Assembly (NCBI RefSeq): GCF_019236175.1
Contig: NZ_JAFAJM010000001.1
Coordinates: 62,001 to 126,000, forward strand
Length of the DNA stretch: 64,000 bases
Reading direction: 5' to 3'
Source: Chryseobacterium sp.
GTDB taxonomy: Bacteria; Bacteroidota; Bacteroidia; Flavobacteriales; Weeksellaceae
Shown: one piece after another, positions 1 to 9,725 of the stretch
Numbering within the stretch: the stretch's first letter is position 1
How the letters are laid out: each line of letters opens with the position of its first letter
Made by a program: the position numbers and the translations under genes
Notes under the pieces: generated by a model
The model's database searches: none
Told to the model about the DNA's origin: nothing
What the model saw: the letters and a program-made list of their open reading frames with translations, nothing else

Positions 1-694
1 TTAATGGATTAAACTTTGCCAGGCTTTTGAAATATCCCGGTAACATTGATACAGGATAGATCACTGGTGTCGCATACATATATAACGTGATACCGAAAGC
101 CAGTAGCATGCTTAAATCTTTATATTTTGTTGTTAATGCTGAAAAAATCATTCCCATTCCCAGGGCAAATAAAGCCATCAGAACAAGTAGAAAAGGAGTG
201 GCCAGTACCCACCAGTTCGGGGAAATTTCATGATTGATCACATAGTATGCCCAGACGATCAGGAATAAAAGAAACTGTACACTTAATCGCATTAAGTTTG
301 AAATAACAATAGAGATCGGGGTAACCAGTCTTGGGAAATATACCTTACCAAAAATATTGGAATTTCCGGTAAAGGTTGCCGATGTGCCGAGCAGTGCTCC
401 TGAGAAATAATTCCATAAAGTGACTCCGGCAAGATAAAAAATAACCCCCGGAGCTCCATCTGTCGGGAGCTTTGCGAATCTTCCAAAGATAATCAGATAG
501 GTAATGGTGGTGAAAATAGGATTGATAAAAAACCAGATTGGCCCTAAAATGGTCTGTTTAAAGCTGGATATAAAGTCTCTTTTTACAAACATGTAGATAA
601 GATCTTTATATCTCCATACTTCTTTAAGCTTTATATCAAATAAAGAATGATCAGCTTCAATTGTTTCGGTCCACTTTTGTTGTGGTTCATTCAT
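1..694 (-). CDS. ABC-2 type polysaccharide export permease (partial, C-terminus beyond window)
   Basis: The reverse complement from ATG at 694 gives 231 uninterrupted codons up to the window edge, so the C-terminus is missing. The short hydrophilic N-terminus (MNEPQQKWTETIEADHSLFD) leads into the conserved amphipathic segment WRYKDLIYMFVKRDF and then GPIWFFINPIFTTITYLIIFG, the pattern of Wzm/TagG-type permeases that pair with an ATPase to export O-antigen or teichoic-like glycans. About five hydrophobic segments are visible. Its position just after sugar-nucleotide genes on the same strand supports a surface-polysaccharide role. A hairpin terminator lies between it and rfbA, so it probably has its own promoter. 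The partner ATPase would be to the left, outside the window. Confidence 0.85.
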   Translation of the reverse strand, partial: MNEPQQKWTETIEADHSLFDIKLKEVWRYKDLIYMFVKRDFISSFKQTILGPIWFFINPIFTTITYLIIFGRFAKLPTDGAPGVIFYLAGVTLWNYFSGALLGTSATFTGNSNIFGKVYFPRLVTPISIVISNLMRLSVQFLLFLIVWAYYVINHEISPNWWVLATPFLLVLMALFALGMGMIFSALTTKYKDLSMLLAFGITLYMYATPVIYPVSMLPGYFKSLAKFNPL

Positions 695-811
695 CTGTGT
701 AAGTTTTTACAAATTTATAATAATTAATTCTTACCATATTTCTTAGTTTGTGAAACATATTTTTGCACAAAGCCAAAAACAACAACTAATATATTGATAT
801 TTGTTGTTACA

Positions 812-842
812 AACAAAAACTATTGGCTGTAAAGCCAATAGT
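812..842 (-). terminator. Intrinsic terminator after rfbA
   Basis: Arms ACTATTGGCT (819-828) and AGCCAATAGT (833-842) form a perfect 10-bp stem with a 4-nt loop. On the minus strand the stem is followed by a T-rich run (TTTTGTTTG), so it would end the ugd-rfbB-rfbA transcript before the permease gene. Confidence 0.8.
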
Positions 843-866
843 CTGTGAAATTTATAAATCGTATGA

Positions 867-1730
867 TTATTTACGGATAAGCTGTTTCAGGTATTCACCA
901 TAACCACTTTTGCCATATTTGGCAGCGGTTTCCAATAGCTTTTCCTCATTGATGAATTTATTTCTGAAAGCAATTTCTTCAATACATCCAATTTTAAAGC
1001 CCTGTCTTTTTTCAATAACGCTAACAAATTCAGAAGCGTCATGCAGAGAATCGAAAGTTCCGGTATCTAACCAGGCAGTTCCTCTGTCCAGTACACCTAC
1101 TTCAAGTTTTCCCTGTTTAAGGTAAACATTATTTACATCCGTGATCTCGAGCTCGCCTCTTGCGGAAGGCTGGATATTCTTGGCAATTTCCACAACCGTA
1201 TTGTCATAAAAATAAAGTCCGGGAACGGCATAGTTTGATTTTGGCTGTAAAGGTTTTTCTTCAATAGAGATTGCTTTAAAGTCATCATCAAATTCCACTA
1301 CTCCGTATCTTTCGGGATCTGCAACGTGGTAAGCAAATACAACACCGCCATCGGGGTTTGTTTTGTTTTTTAATAATGTCCCCATTTCGGAACCGTAGAA
1401 AATATTATCTCCTAAGACAAGCGCAGCCGGATCATTTCCGATAAACTGCTCACCCAGAATGAATGCCTGCGCCAGTCCGTCCGGGCTTGGCTGTACTACA
1501 TACTCTATATTACAGCCTATTTGGGAGCCGTCTCCTAATAATTTAATGAATCCAGGCTGGTCATGCGGGGTTGTGATGATCAGGATGTCCTTAATTCCGG
1601 CTAAAAGAAGCGTAGAAAGAGGATAATAAATCATCGGTTTGTCATAAACAGGCATTAACTGCTTACTTACGGCAATCGTTAAAGGGTAAAGTCTTGTTCC
1701 GGATCCTCCGGCTAATATTATTCCTTTCAT
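867..1730 (-). CDS. rfbA: Glucose-1-phosphate thymidylyltransferase RmlA
   Basis: Makes dTDP-glucose from glucose-1-phosphate and dTTP, the first step towards dTDP-rhamnose and related sugars. The protein (287 aa) opens with the nucleotide-binding signature [18 protein letters not shown], followed by [19 protein letters not shown], which is diagnostic of RmlA. The frame stays open ten codons further (to 1760), but family members begin at MKGIILAGG, so 1730 is chosen. Last gene of the minus-strand run ugd-rfbB-rfbA; the gap to rfbB is 32 nt with this start. A strong terminator follows. The epimerase and reductase for rhamnose (RmlC, RmlD) are not in the window. Confidence 0.96.
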   Translation of the reverse strand: MKGIILAGGSGTRLYPLTIAVSKQLMPVYDKPMIYYPLSTLLLAGIKDILIITTPHDQPGFIKLLGDGSQIGCNIEYVVQPSPDGLAQAFILGEQFIGNDPAALVLGDNIFYGSEMGTLLKNKTNPDGGVVFAYHVADPERYGVVEFDDDFKAISIEEKPLQPKSNYAVPGLYFYDNTVVEIAKNIQPSARGELEITDVNNVYLKQGKLEVGVLDRGTAWLDTGTFDSLHDASEFVSVIEKRQGFKIGCIEEIAFRNKFINEEKLLETAAKYGKSGYGEYLKQLIRK

Positions 1731-1762
1731 CTTTTTTATTTTATATTCTGTGATTGACAATA

Positions 1763-2842
1763 CTAATTGTACTGATTTTCATAATATTTTTGGTAATCTC
1801 CGCTGGTTACATTCTCGAGCCATTCCTTGTTCTCAAGGTACCAGTCTATGGTTTTTCCTAATCCTTCTTCAAATGTTACGGAAGGTTTCCACCCCAAATC
1901 CTTATTTAATTTAGTAGCATCAATAGCATAACGCTTATCATGCCCCGGTCTGTCTTTGACAAATGTGATCAGTTTTTCAGAATAACCTTCCGGTTTTCCA
2001 AGTTTAGCATCCATCTGTTTGATTAATTCTTTAACCAGGTCAATATTCTGCCATTCATTGAATCCTCCTATATTATAAGTTTCTCCGGTTTTTGCTTCGT
2101 TGAAGATCTGGTGGATTCCTTTAGCATGATCGATTACAAATAACCAGTCTCTGGTGTATTTTCCGTCACCATAAATAGGTAAAGGTCTTTCATTAATAAT
2201 ATTAGAGATACAAAGAGGGATCAGCTTTTCAGGGAAATGATTGGGCCCATAGTTGTTTGAGCAGTTGGATACAATAAATGGCATTCCATACGTGTTTCCA
2301 TACGCTCTTACTAAGTGGTCAGAAGCTGCTTTTGATGCGGAATATGGTGATTGAGGGTCGTAAGAAGTAGTTTCCAAAAAGAATCCTGTTTCTCCTAAGC
2401 TACCATATACTTCATCTGTTGACACGTGATAAAACAAGTTGGTTCTCTTCTCATCCGGAAATCTTCCGTGAGTATGATCCGGGTTGAGTGTCCAGAATTC
2501 TTTACAAAGATTAAGAAGATTAGCCGTTCCGTTTACATTGGTATTGATGAATGCCATAGGATCGGTAATACTTCTGTCCACATGACTTTCTGCAGCTAAA
2601 TGTACTACTGCATCCGGATTGTATTTTTCAAAAACCTTTCTTAATTCTTCAGGCTTTGTAATGTCTGCTTTTTCGAAAACGTAATTCGGCTCATTTTCGA
2701 TATCTTTTAAATTTTCAAGATTTCCGGCATAAGTCAGAGCATCAAGGTTAATGATGGTGCTATCCGGATTGTTTTTTACAAATTCTCTTACAACGTGTGA
2801 TCCGATAAAACCAGCTCCTCCTGTAATAATTATATTTTTCAT
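1763..2842 (-). CDS. rfbB: dTDP-glucose 4,6-dehydratase RmlB
   Basis: Converts dTDP-glucose to dTDP-4-keto-6-deoxyglucose. The 359-aa extended-SDR protein has the Rossmann motif GGAGFIGSH (8-16), the catalytic STDE tract (141-144) in [10 protein letters not shown], and the YSASK motif with Y167 and K171. [12 protein letters not shown] (81-92) is typical of RmlB and separates it from UDP-glucose epimerase. It starts 8 nt after the ugd stop, so the two are probably co-transcribed, and rfbA follows directly. Substrate and product order fits this neighbour set. Confidence 0.97.
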   Translation of the reverse strand: MKNIIITGGAGFIGSHVVREFVKNNPDSTIINLDALTYAGNLENLKDIENEPNYVFEKADITKPEELRKVFEKYNPDAVVHLAAESHVDRSITDPMAFINTNVNGTANLLNLCKEFWTLNPDHTHGRFPDEKRTNLFYHVSTDEVYGSLGETGFFLETTSYDPQSPYSASKAASDHLVRAYGNTYGMPFIVSNCSNNYGPNHFPEKLIPLCISNIINERPLPIYGDGKYTRDWLFVIDHAKGIHQIFNEAKTGETYNIGGFNEWQNIDLVKELIKQMDAKLGKPEGYSEKLITFVKDRPGHDKRYAIDATKLNKDLGWKPSVTFEEGLGKTIDWYLENKEWLENVTSGDYQKYYENQYN

Positions 2843-2850
2843 TTTTTTGT

Positions 2851-4164
2851 TTACTTTAAAATTGTTTTTCGTCCTATACTTTTATAATAAAACCCGTTTT
2901 GTTCGGGAACTTCTAACGGATACATATTTCTGCCATCAAAAATAACTTTATTCTTCATTTTTTTAGCCATGAGTTCAAAATTAGGATTTTTAAACTCTGG
3001 CCATTCGGTTGAAATAAATAAAGCATCTGCACCTTCCAGAGCGTCATACATTCCTTTTGCATATTGTATTTTATTACCCATAAGTTTCTGTACGTTGCTT
3101 TCTGCAACAGAATCATAGGCAATGACTTCAGCTCCTTTTTCCAGGAGAAGAGCAATATTATCTAAAGATGACGCTTCACGGATATCATCCGTATTCGCTT
3201 TAAATGCTAACCCCCACATTGCAATTTTCTTGCCTTTAATACTTCCTCCGAAATATTTTTCAATTTCAGAAACTAAAATGACTTTCTGCGCGGTATTTAC
3301 ATTTTCTGTAGCTTCAAGGATCTGAAAGTTGAAATCTTCCTGTTTTCCTGATTTGATCAATGCCTTCACATCTTTAGGGAAACAGCTTCCTCCGTATCCG
3401 ATCCCTGGAAATAAAAACCGATGACCAATTCTGTCATCACTGCCCATTCCCAATCTTACTTTGTCCACATCGGCACCTACTTTTTCACAATAATTAGCGA
3501 TCTCATTCATGAAAGTAATCTTTACGGCTAAGAATGAATTGGCTGCATATTTTGTAAGCTCAGATGATTTTTCATCCATGAAAATAATCGGGATTCCGGT
3601 ATTGGTAAAAGGCTGATAGATTTTAGACATGATTTCTTTTGCTCTTTCAGAACTTGCTCCAACCACTACCCTTGAAGGGTTCATGGAGTCTTCAACAGCA
3701 AAACCTTCTCTTAAAAATTCGGGATTTGAAACCACATCAAATGAGAGGTCTGTTTTTGAAGATATAACCTCTCTTACTTTATCTGCAGTTCCTACCGGTA
3801 CGGTACTTTTGTTGACAATGACCTTATATTCCGTCATCATTTCGCCGATATTATTGGCAACATGAAGAACATATGACAGGTCTGCAGAGCCATCTTCTCC
3901 CGGAGGAGTTGGGAGTGCAAGATAGATAACCTCGCTTTTGTCCAGTGCTTCTTTAAGGTTGGTCGTGAAAAATAATCTCTCAGATTGGATGTTTCTCAAA
4001 AACATTTCTTCAAGGTTCGGCTCATAGATGGGAACAACGCCGTTTTTCATACCTTCAACTTTCTTTTCATCAATATCAACACAGTATACTGAATTGCCAA
4101 GTTCTGCGAGAGTAGTTCCTGTGACTAGCCCTACATAACCTGTTCCTACAATCGTTATATTCAA
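2851..4164 (-). CDS. ugd: UDP-glucose 6-dehydrogenase
   Basis: Oxidises UDP-glucose to UDP-glucuronate with two NAD+. The 437-aa protein has the N-terminal NAD-binding motif GTGYVGLVTG (7-16), the central LPTPPGEDGSADL segment, and the catalytic cysteine C261 in GIGYGGSCFPKDVKAL; the C-terminal UDP-binding domain includes WGLAFKANTDDIREASS. Length is normal for the family. First gene of the minus-strand sugar-nucleotide operon. A TATTTTTG box on the minus strand (4196-4189) could be its -7 element, but no good -33 partner is visible. GDP-mannose dehydrogenase is the main alternative in this superfamily; the neighbours favour UDP-glucose. Confidence 0.93.
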   Translation of the reverse strand: MNITIVGTGYVGLVTGTTLAELGNSVYCVDIDEKKVEGMKNGVVPIYEPNLEEMFLRNIQSERLFFTTNLKEALDKSEVIYLALPTPPGEDGSADLSYVLHVANNIGEMMTEYKVIVNKSTVPVGTADKVREVISSKTDLSFDVVSNPEFLREGFAVEDSMNPSRVVVGASSERAKEIMSKIYQPFTNTGIPIIFMDEKSSELTKYAANSFLAVKITFMNEIANYCEKVGADVDKVRLGMGSDDRIGHRFLFPGIGYGGSCFPKDVKALIKSGKQEDFNFQILEATENVNTAQKVILVSEIEKYFGGSIKGKKIAMWGLAFKANTDDIREASSLDNIALLLEKGAEVIAYDSVAESNVQKLMGNKIQYAKGMYDALEGADALFISTEWPEFKNPNFELMAKKMKNKVIFDGRNMYPLEVPEQNGFYYKSIGRKTILK

Positions 4165-4269
4165 AATGTTTGTTTTAAAAATTCAAGACAAAAATAATAA
4201 AAATACTTTCATGGGCTTGTTTAATTTATTGTAAATGAAATTTATGCTATTTGCTTGATAATAAGATAA

Positions 4270-4301
4270 TTTTGCTTTTTTAGAAAAAAAACGTATATTT
4301 G
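4270..4301 (+). promoter_or_regulatory. Bacteroidota-type promoter of rimP-nusA-infB
   Basis: TTTG at 4271-4274 is followed 19 nt later by TATATTTG at 4294-4301, a full match to the TTTG/TAnnTTTG promoter of this phylum. It predicts a start near 4306 and a leader of about 70 nt. Confidence 0.75.
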
Positions 4302-4320
4302 CAATGGATTTACGGTAAAA

Positions 4321-4365
4321 ATGGGAAGGCTTCGGAAGAAAGCCTTTTTTCGTACAGTAAATTAA
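4321..4365 (+). CDS. Possible 14-residue leader peptide upstream of rimP
   Basis: ATG at 4321 opens a frame of 14 codons ending at TAA (4363-4365), encoding MGRLRKKAFFRTVN. The terminator-like hairpin lies wholly inside it. It is too short to support by composition; the claim rests only on its place between promoter and rimP and the overlap with the hairpin. It may be a chance frame. Confidence 0.25.
   Translation: MGRLRKKAFFRTVN
4326..4350 (+). terminator. Terminator-like hairpin in the rimP leader (possible attenuator)
   Basis: AAGGCTT (4326-4332) pairs with AAGCCTT (4340-4346) around a 7-nt loop and runs into six T residues (4345-4350). It lies between the promoter and the rimP start, where an intrinsic terminator would act as an attenuator of the operon. 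Confidence 0.55.
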
Positions 4366-4378
4366 GATAAAACAATGT

Positions 4379-4846
4379 ATGGAGTTTAGAAAGAGAATTG
4401 AAGAATTATTAAATGAATTCCTTGAAACCAGAAAAGATCTGTTCCTTATTGATCTTAAATTTTCTGCAGGGGATGATATTACAGTGATTTTAGATGGTGA
4501 CAATGGGGTTTCTTTGCAGGACTGTCTTGATGCAAGCCGTGCAATAGAATTCAATATGGACCGTGAGGAGCATGATTTCAGTCTTCAGGTAATGTCTGCA
4601 GGACTGAGTGAGCCGCTGTCCACTCCAAGACAATTCATGAAAAATTTAGGAAGAGAGATTGAGGTTATGCTGGAAGATTCTTCTAAGATTGAGGGTGAAT
4701 TGGGAAAAGTAGATGAAGATAAGATCACTCTTATTTTACGTTATCGCAAACCGAAGGATATCGGAAAAGGAAAAGTAGATGTGGAGGAGGAAAAAGAAAT
4801 TCCTTACTCTGATATCAAAAAGGCATTAGTAGTAATTAAATTTTAA
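4379..4846 (+). CDS. rimP: Ribosome maturation factor RimP
   Basis: Needed for maturation of the 30S subunit. The 155-aa protein has the two-domain RimP layout: an N-terminal alpha/beta part with the conserved DGDNGVSLQDCLDASRAIE stretch (about residues 40-58) and the SAGLSEPLSTPRQF motif (equivalent to the family signature SPGxxRPL), then a small beta-barrel domain. ATG at 4375 is followed by an immediate stop, so the start at 4379 is the usable one. nusA follows 17 nt after the stop, in the conserved rimP-nusA-infB order, which strongly supports the call. Confidence 0.93.
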   Translation: MEFRKRIEELLNEFLETRKDLFLIDLKFSAGDDITVILDGDNGVSLQDCLDASRAIEFNMDREEHDFSLQVMSAGLSEPLSTPRQFMKNLGREIEVMLEDSSKIEGELGKVDEDKITLILRYRKPKDIGKGKVDVEEEKEIPYSDIKKALVVIKF

Positions 4847-4863
4847 AAAAGAAAAAAGAATAG

Positions 4864-6099
4864 ATGGATAATATAGCGTTGATTGAATCCTTTGGTGATT
4901 TTAAAGACGAAAAAGGGATCAGTAAGATTGATCTTATGGCAATTATTGAGGACTCACTGAAGACACTTTTGAGAAAAAGATTTGATTCAGATGATCACTT
5001 TGATGTGATTGTAAACCCTGATAAAGGAGATTTTCAGATATTTTTAAATAAAACAATTGTAGAGGATGAAATGTCTGAGGATGATGACCTGGAAATTGAA
5101 ATTTCCGAGGCTAAAAAGATAGACCCGACATTCGAAGTAGGAGAGGATTTTACAATGGAAATTCCTGTTGCACAGCTGGGAAGAAGAAATATTCTTACCT
5201 TAAAGCAGATTTTGGCAACAAAACTTCAGGAGCACAATAATGCAATGCTGTACGAGCAGTTTAGAGATAAAATTGGTGAAATCGTTGTAGGAGAGATCCA
5301 CCACATCCGTCATAAGCATGTTATCTTATTGGATGATGAAGGCAATGAATTTATTTTACCGAAAGAGAACCAGATCCCATCCGATTTCTTTAAAAAGGGT
5401 GAGAATATCAGAGCTATTGTTGAAACAGTAGATTTTAAAGGTTCTAAGCCACAGATTATCATTTCCAGAACTGCTCCTAAATTCCTGGAGAAATTATTAG
5501 AGCTGGAAATTCCTGAAATTCAGGACGGAACAATTATCCTGAAAAAGGTAGTGAGAATTCCGGGTGAAAAGGCGAAGATCGCAGTAGATGCTTATGATGA
5601 CAGAATTGATCCTGTTGGTGCTTGTGTGGGTGTTAAAGGATCCAGAATTCATGGGGTTGTAAGAGAGTTGAGAAATGAAAACATCGATGTTATTCAGTGG
5701 TCTAAAAACCCTGAGATTTTGGTGAAGAGAGCTTTAGGAAATGTTACGATCAATAAAATTGATATCAATGAGGAGCAAACTTATGCGCTGGTATATACTC
5801 CTGTTGAGGAAATTTCTAAAGTAATCGGAAAACAGGGACAGAATATCAGACTGGCTTCTTGGTTGTCAGGATATGAGATTGATGTATACAGAGAGTCCAG
5901 CGAAGATGACGATGTTGAATTGAGAGAATTCAATGACGATATTGAGCAGTGGATTTTGGATGAATTTAAGAAAGTAGGACTTACAACTGCAAAATCAGTA
6001 TTAGATAAAGAAACTGAGAGTCTTTTAAATATGGTTGACCTTGAAGAAGAAACAATCGAAGAGGTAAAACGTATTCTGAGAGAAGAATTTGAAGATTAA
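4864..6099 (+). CDS. nusA: Transcription termination/antitermination factor NusA
   Basis: RNA-polymerase-associated factor that modulates pausing, termination and antitermination. The 411-aa protein shows an N-terminal RNAP-binding domain (about 1-125), an S1-like domain (about 135-200), KH1 with GVKGSR (256-261) and KH2 with IGKQGQN (321-327), then a short acidic helical tail. It lacks the long acidic repeats of proteobacterial NusA, which is usual in this phylum. Middle gene of the operon; NusA could influence the terminator-like hairpin in its own leader. Confidence 0.96.
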   Translation: MDNIALIESFGDFKDEKGISKIDLMAIIEDSLKTLLRKRFDSDDHFDVIVNPDKGDFQIFLNKTIVEDEMSEDDDLEIEISEAKKIDPTFEVGEDFTMEIPVAQLGRRNILTLKQILATKLQEHNNAMLYEQFRDKIGEIVVGEIHHIRHKHVILLDDEGNEFILPKENQIPSDFFKKGENIRAIVETVDFKGSKPQIIISRTAPKFLEKLLELEIPEIQDGTIILKKVVRIPGEKAKIAVDAYDDRIDPVGACVGVKGSRIHGVVRELRNENIDVIQWSKNPEILVKRALGNVTINKIDINEEQTYALVYTPVEEISKVIGKQGQNIRLASWLSGYEIDVYRESSEDDDVELREFNDDIEQWILDEFKKVGLTTAKSVLDKETESLLNMVDLEEETIEEVKRILREEFED

Positions 6100-6176
6100 A
6101 ATTTTAAATAAATTTTAATAAACAGTAAAAAGAAAATACTTTAATTTTAAAAATTAAAAAACAGTAAATAATATAG

Positions 6177-9146
6177 ATGCCAAAAATTAGATTAAATAAA
6201 GCGGTTAAGGAATTCAACATTTCGATGTCCAGATTAGTAGAATTTTTACAGTCTAAAGGATTCGAGGTTGAAAGCAATCCTAACGCTCAATTGGAAGAAT
6301 CGGCATATTCTGCATTGGAAGCTGAGTTTGCTAAAGATGGCGAACAAAGAAAAGCTTCCCATGAGGTGGTGATCACTAAAGTTCCGGAAGAAAAACTGGA
6401 AATTGAAGAGAAGAAAACCCCTGAAGTGATAAGAGCTAAAGCAAATAAACCAGAAACTAAAATTTTAGGTAAAATAGATTTAGAGCCTAGTAAACCTGAA
6501 GTTGAAGAAACCCCTGCTGCTCCTGTAGTAACACCGGTTGAAGAAAAGAAAGAAGAAATCGTGAAAGAAGAACCGGAAGTGAAAGCAGCTCCTGAAAAGC
6601 AGGAATTTAAAGTTTTGGATAAAATTGATTTGTCTCAGATAGAATCTAGAAATAGACCCGTAAAAAAAGACAAACCAAAAATGGAGGAGAAAAAAGAAGA
6701 AGTAAAGCCTGTGGAACCAATAAAAGAGACTCCGAAACCTGTAGTAGTTGCAGAGGAGAAAAAAGTGGAAACACCCAAAGTAGAGGCTGAACCTGAATCT
6801 CAGGAGCCACAAAAAATTGAAACAGTATATCAGAAACTTGACGGTCCTAAGATCGTTGGTGAGAAGATAGACTTAACTCAGTTCGCCCCAAAACCAGGTT
6901 CTGGAGCAAAAAAGAAAAGAAAGAGAATTGAAAAACCAGGCCAGAATAATCAGGGGCAGGGGACTCATCAAAACTCCGGAAATAATAACAATAATAACAA
7001 TAACAACCAGGGAGGTCAAGGCCAAGGAAACCGTCAGCATAATAATGGTGGACAAGGTGGAAACCGTAATCAGGGTCAAGGTGGACAAGGAAACCGCCCT
7101 CAAGGTCAGGGAGGTCAGGGAGGAAACCGTTTCGGTAATAACCAGGGCGGAAATCGTCCGGGTGGCCAAGGTGGTGGCTTCAAGAAAGGAGGCCAGAACA
7201 ACAGACCGGGTCAGAGAGTTATGCCGGTTGAGTTAACTGATGAACAGGTTAAGAATCAAATTAAAGAAACTTTAGAAAAACTTACCAATAAAGGTGGGAA
7301 ATCTAAATCTGCAAAACACAGAAAGGATAAAAGGACTTTCCGTAGAGAGCAGGATGAGCGTCAACAAGAGCTTGAGGCACAAGACAGAACTCTTAAAGTA
7401 ACAGAATTCATCACAGTAGGTGAATTGGCTAGTTTGATGAATGTTTCACCAACTGAAGTAATCTCTGCATGTTTCTCATTAGGAGTGATGGTAACCATGA
7501 ACCAGAGACTGGAAGCTGATACTTTATTATTAGTAGCTGACGAATTCGGTTATAAAATTGAATTCTCTGATGCGGATCTTGAGGATACAGAGTCAGAAGA
7601 TGAAATTGATACAGAAGAAAGCTTAGTGTCAAGAGCACCTGTTGTTACTGTAATGGGACACGTTGACCACGGTAAAACGTCATTACTTGACTACGTTAGA
7701 AAGACCAACGTAATTGCCGGGGAATCCGGAGGTATTACCCAGCACATCGGTGCTTATAATGTGAAACTGGAAAATGGACAGAGAATTACATTCTTGGATA
7801 CACCAGGTCACGAAGCCTTTACGGCAATGAGAGCGAGAGGTGCACAGATTACAGATATTGCAATTATTGTAATTGCTGCTGATGATGATGTGATGCCACA
7901 GACGAAAGAGGCAATTGCTCACGCTCAAGCTGCACAGGTTCCAATGATTATTGCAATCAATAAAGTTGATAAGCCAAATGCAAATCCGGACAACATCCGT
8001 CAGCAACTGTCAGGTTTAAATCCGCCGGTTTTAGTTGAAGAATGGGGAGGAAACGTTCAGGCGCAGGAAATTTCTGCGAAGTTTGGTAATAATGTAGATG
8101 TGCTATTGGAAAAAGTTTTATTACAGGCTGAAATGCTTGAATTAAAAGCCAATCCGGATCGTTCTGCAAACGGAGTTGTTATCGAGGCATCTTTGGATAA
8201 AGGAAGAGGTTATGTAGCAACAATGCTGGTGCAAACCGGAACTTTAAGAGTGGGAGACTACGTAGTAGCAGGTAAGAATCACGGTAAAGTAAAAGCTTTG
8301 CTTGATGAAAGAGGTAAAAATCTGGCGGAAGCCGGGCCTTCAATTCCTGCCACAATCTTAGGATTGGACGGAGCGCCAACAGCTGGGGATAAATTCCGAG
8401 TATATGCTGACGAGAGTGAAGGAAAAGCTATTGCTAATAAAAGAGAGCAGCTTCAGAGAGAACTTTCTATCAGAACGAAAAAACATACAACGCTTGAAGA
8501 ATTAGGTAGACGTATTGCTTTAGGAGAATTCAAAGAACTGAATATTATCCTTAAAGGTGACGTGGATGGATCTGTGGAAGCACTTTCTGATCAGTTACAA
8601 AGATTGTCGACAGAGGAGATCAGCGTGAAAATTCTTCACTCAGGTGTAGGACAGATCACAGAATCTGATATCAACTTAGCGGCAGCGTCAGATGCGATTA
8701 TCATCGGGTTCAACGTAAGAGCGGGTGCTAATGCAAAAGAACTTGCAGACCGTGAAGAAATTGAAATCAGAACATATTCTGTAATCTATAAAGCTATCGA
8801 TGAGGTAAAAGAAGCAATGGAAGGAATGCTTTCTCCGGAAATTCAGGAGCAGGTAATTGGTAATGTTGAAATCCGTGAGGTATTTAAGATCTCTAAAGTT
8901 GGTTCAATTGCTGGTTGTATGGTTCTTACCGGAAAAGTAACAAGACAGTCAAAAGTACGTCTACTGAGAGATGGTATTGTGAAGTTCGATGGAGAATTAG
9001 AAAGCTTAAAACGTTTCAAAGACGATGTGAAAGAAGTGACCAAAGGTTACGAATGTGGTCTTAACCTGAAAGGGTATAACGATATTGAAATCGGTGATAT
9101 TCTTGAGGTTTATGAAGAAGTAGCTGTTAAGAAAAAGCTGAAATAA
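6177..9146 (+). CDS. infB: Translation initiation factor IF-2
   Basis: GTPase that places initiator tRNA on the 30S subunit. The 989-aa protein has an IF2 N-terminal domain ([20 protein letters not shown]), a long charged Glu/Lys/Pro linker, an Asn/Gly/Gln-rich low-complexity stretch (about 256-341) with runs of Asn codons, a second IF2_N-like part, then the GTPase: G1 GHVDHGKT (about 493-500), G3 DTPGH (about 541) and G4 NKVD (about 594), and the C-terminal domains that bind fMet-tRNA. The start follows a 77-nt AT-rich gap after nusA. A strong terminator closes the operon. Confidence 0.97.
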   Translation: MPKIRLNKAVKEFNISMSRLVEFLQSKGFEVESNPNAQLEESAYSALEAEFAKDGEQRKASHEVVITKVPEEKLEIEEKKTPEVIRAKANKPETKILGKIDLEPSKPEVEETPAAPVVTPVEEKKEEIVKEEPEVKAAPEKQEFKVLDKIDLSQIESRNRPVKKDKPKMEEKKEEVKPVEPIKETPKPVVVAEEKKVETPKVEAEPESQEPQKIETVYQKLDGPKIVGEKIDLTQFAPKPGSGAKKKRKRIEKPGQNNQGQGTHQNSGNNNNNNNNNQGGQGQGNRQHNNGGQGGNRNQGQGGQGNRPQGQGGQGGNRFGNNQGGNRPGGQGGGFKKGGQNNRPGQRVMPVELTDEQVKNQIKETLEKLTNKGGKSKSAKHRKDKRTFRREQDERQQELEAQDRTLKVTEFITVGELASLMNVSPTEVISACFSLGVMVTMNQRLEADTLLLVADEFGYKIEFSDADLEDTESEDEIDTEESLVSRAPVVTVMGHVDHGKTSLLDYVRKTNVIAGESGGITQHIGAYNVKLENGQRITFLDTPGHEAFTAMRARGAQITDIAIIVIAADDDVMPQTKEAIAHAQAAQVPMIIAINKVDKPNANPDNIRQQLSGLNPPVLVEEWGGNVQAQEISAKFGNNVDVLLEKVLLQAEMLELKANPDRSANGVVIEASLDKGRGYVATMLVQTGTLRVGDYVVAGKNHGKVKALLDERGKNLAEAGPSIPATILGLDGAPTAGDKFRVYADESEGKAIANKREQLQRELSIRTKKHTTLEELGRRIALGEFKELNIILKGDVDGSVEALSDQLQRLSTEEISVKILHSGVGQITESDINLAAASDAIIIGFNVRAGANAKELADREEIEIRTYSVIYKAIDEVKEAMEGMLSPEIQEQVIGNVEIREVFKISKVGSIAGCMVLTGKVTRQSKVRLLRDGIVKFDGELESLKRFKDDVKEVTKGYECGLNLKGYNDIEIGDILEVYEEVAVKKKLK

Positions 9147-9165
9147 TATCTTTAGATATATTGTA

Positions 9166-9196
9166 AAGCGCTGTCCTGTGGACAGCGCTTTTTTTT
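9166..9196 (+). terminator. Intrinsic terminator of rimP-nusA-infB
   Basis: AAGCGCTGTCC (9166-9176) pairs perfectly with GGACAGCGCTT (9180-9190) around a 3-nt loop, followed by eight T residues (9189-9196). Confidence 0.93.
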
Positions 9197-9655
9197 GTTT
9201 AATTAAACTATAAACTGGAATCGGGTTTTATTATTTTTTTTAAATTTTCATTTTTTATGAGTATTGACTAATGTTTTGGTTAAATGTATGTTTAATTATT
9301 GGTTTTTTTTGATTATTGAAATGAAATTTATAATTGTCATTCGCCGGTGAGTAAATTTAGACAAATGAGTTTGTTTTATCAGTAAACAAAGGGAATGTTT
9401 AGTGTTGAAAAATAAATAACTGTTCTTTTTATTAAAGTATTCTAAGAAAAAAGGAGCTATTTAAACGACTTGTTTAATTTAGATTGAGTATAAATAAAAA
9501 ATATACTAAATATGAATAATTTATAAATGGCCGTATTTTTAAACTATTTTTTATTTTTTTATTTATTTTTTTATATAAAAATTGTGAGATTTTTATCTTT
9601 TGAATTGTAAGTTGTTCATATTGTGAAAATTATAAAAGATTGATGAAGTTAAAAA
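9197..9655. other. AT-rich spacer without a recognisable gene
   Basis: About 460 bp of very AT-rich sequence with many T runs between the infB terminator and the susC promoter. I see no credible coding frame, tRNA or strong hairpin in it. Confidence 0.6.
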
Positions 9656-9687
9656 TTTGCTGGTATTAATATTTATTAACATATTTG
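9656..9687 (+). promoter_or_regulatory. Promoter of SusC/SusD pair 1 with embedded palindrome
   Basis: TTTG (9656-9659), 20-nt spacer, then CATATTTG (9680-9687), a near match to TAnnTTTG. The spacer holds the dyad TTAATA-TT-TATTAA (9666-9679). The same arrangement is found before the second susC gene. Confidence 0.65.
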
Positions 9688-9725
9688 CGCCTAAAATTTT
9701 TTAAAATTTATTAAAATTTGTTAAT

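Noticed and set aside
4321..4350. rimP leader hairpin as an ordinary terminator of the ugd operon
   Set aside because: The ugd operon runs leftwards away from it, and the T run is on the plus strand within the rimP leader, so it cannot end that operon.
4183..4554. 123-codon frame on the minus strand over the rimP leader and 5' end
   Set aside because: It overlaps the clear promoter and the rimP coding region, and its product resembles no protein pattern.
6928..7236. Open frame of 102 codons overlapping infB on the plus strand
   Set aside because: It lies in another frame of the low-complexity linker of IF-2 and its product is repetitive; it is a by-product of the Asn/Gly/Gln codons.
9197..9655. 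AT-rich spacer as a possible replication origin or horizontally acquired segment
   Set aside because: No DnaA-box clusters, iterons or flanking repeats are visible; high AT is normal for spacers in this organism.
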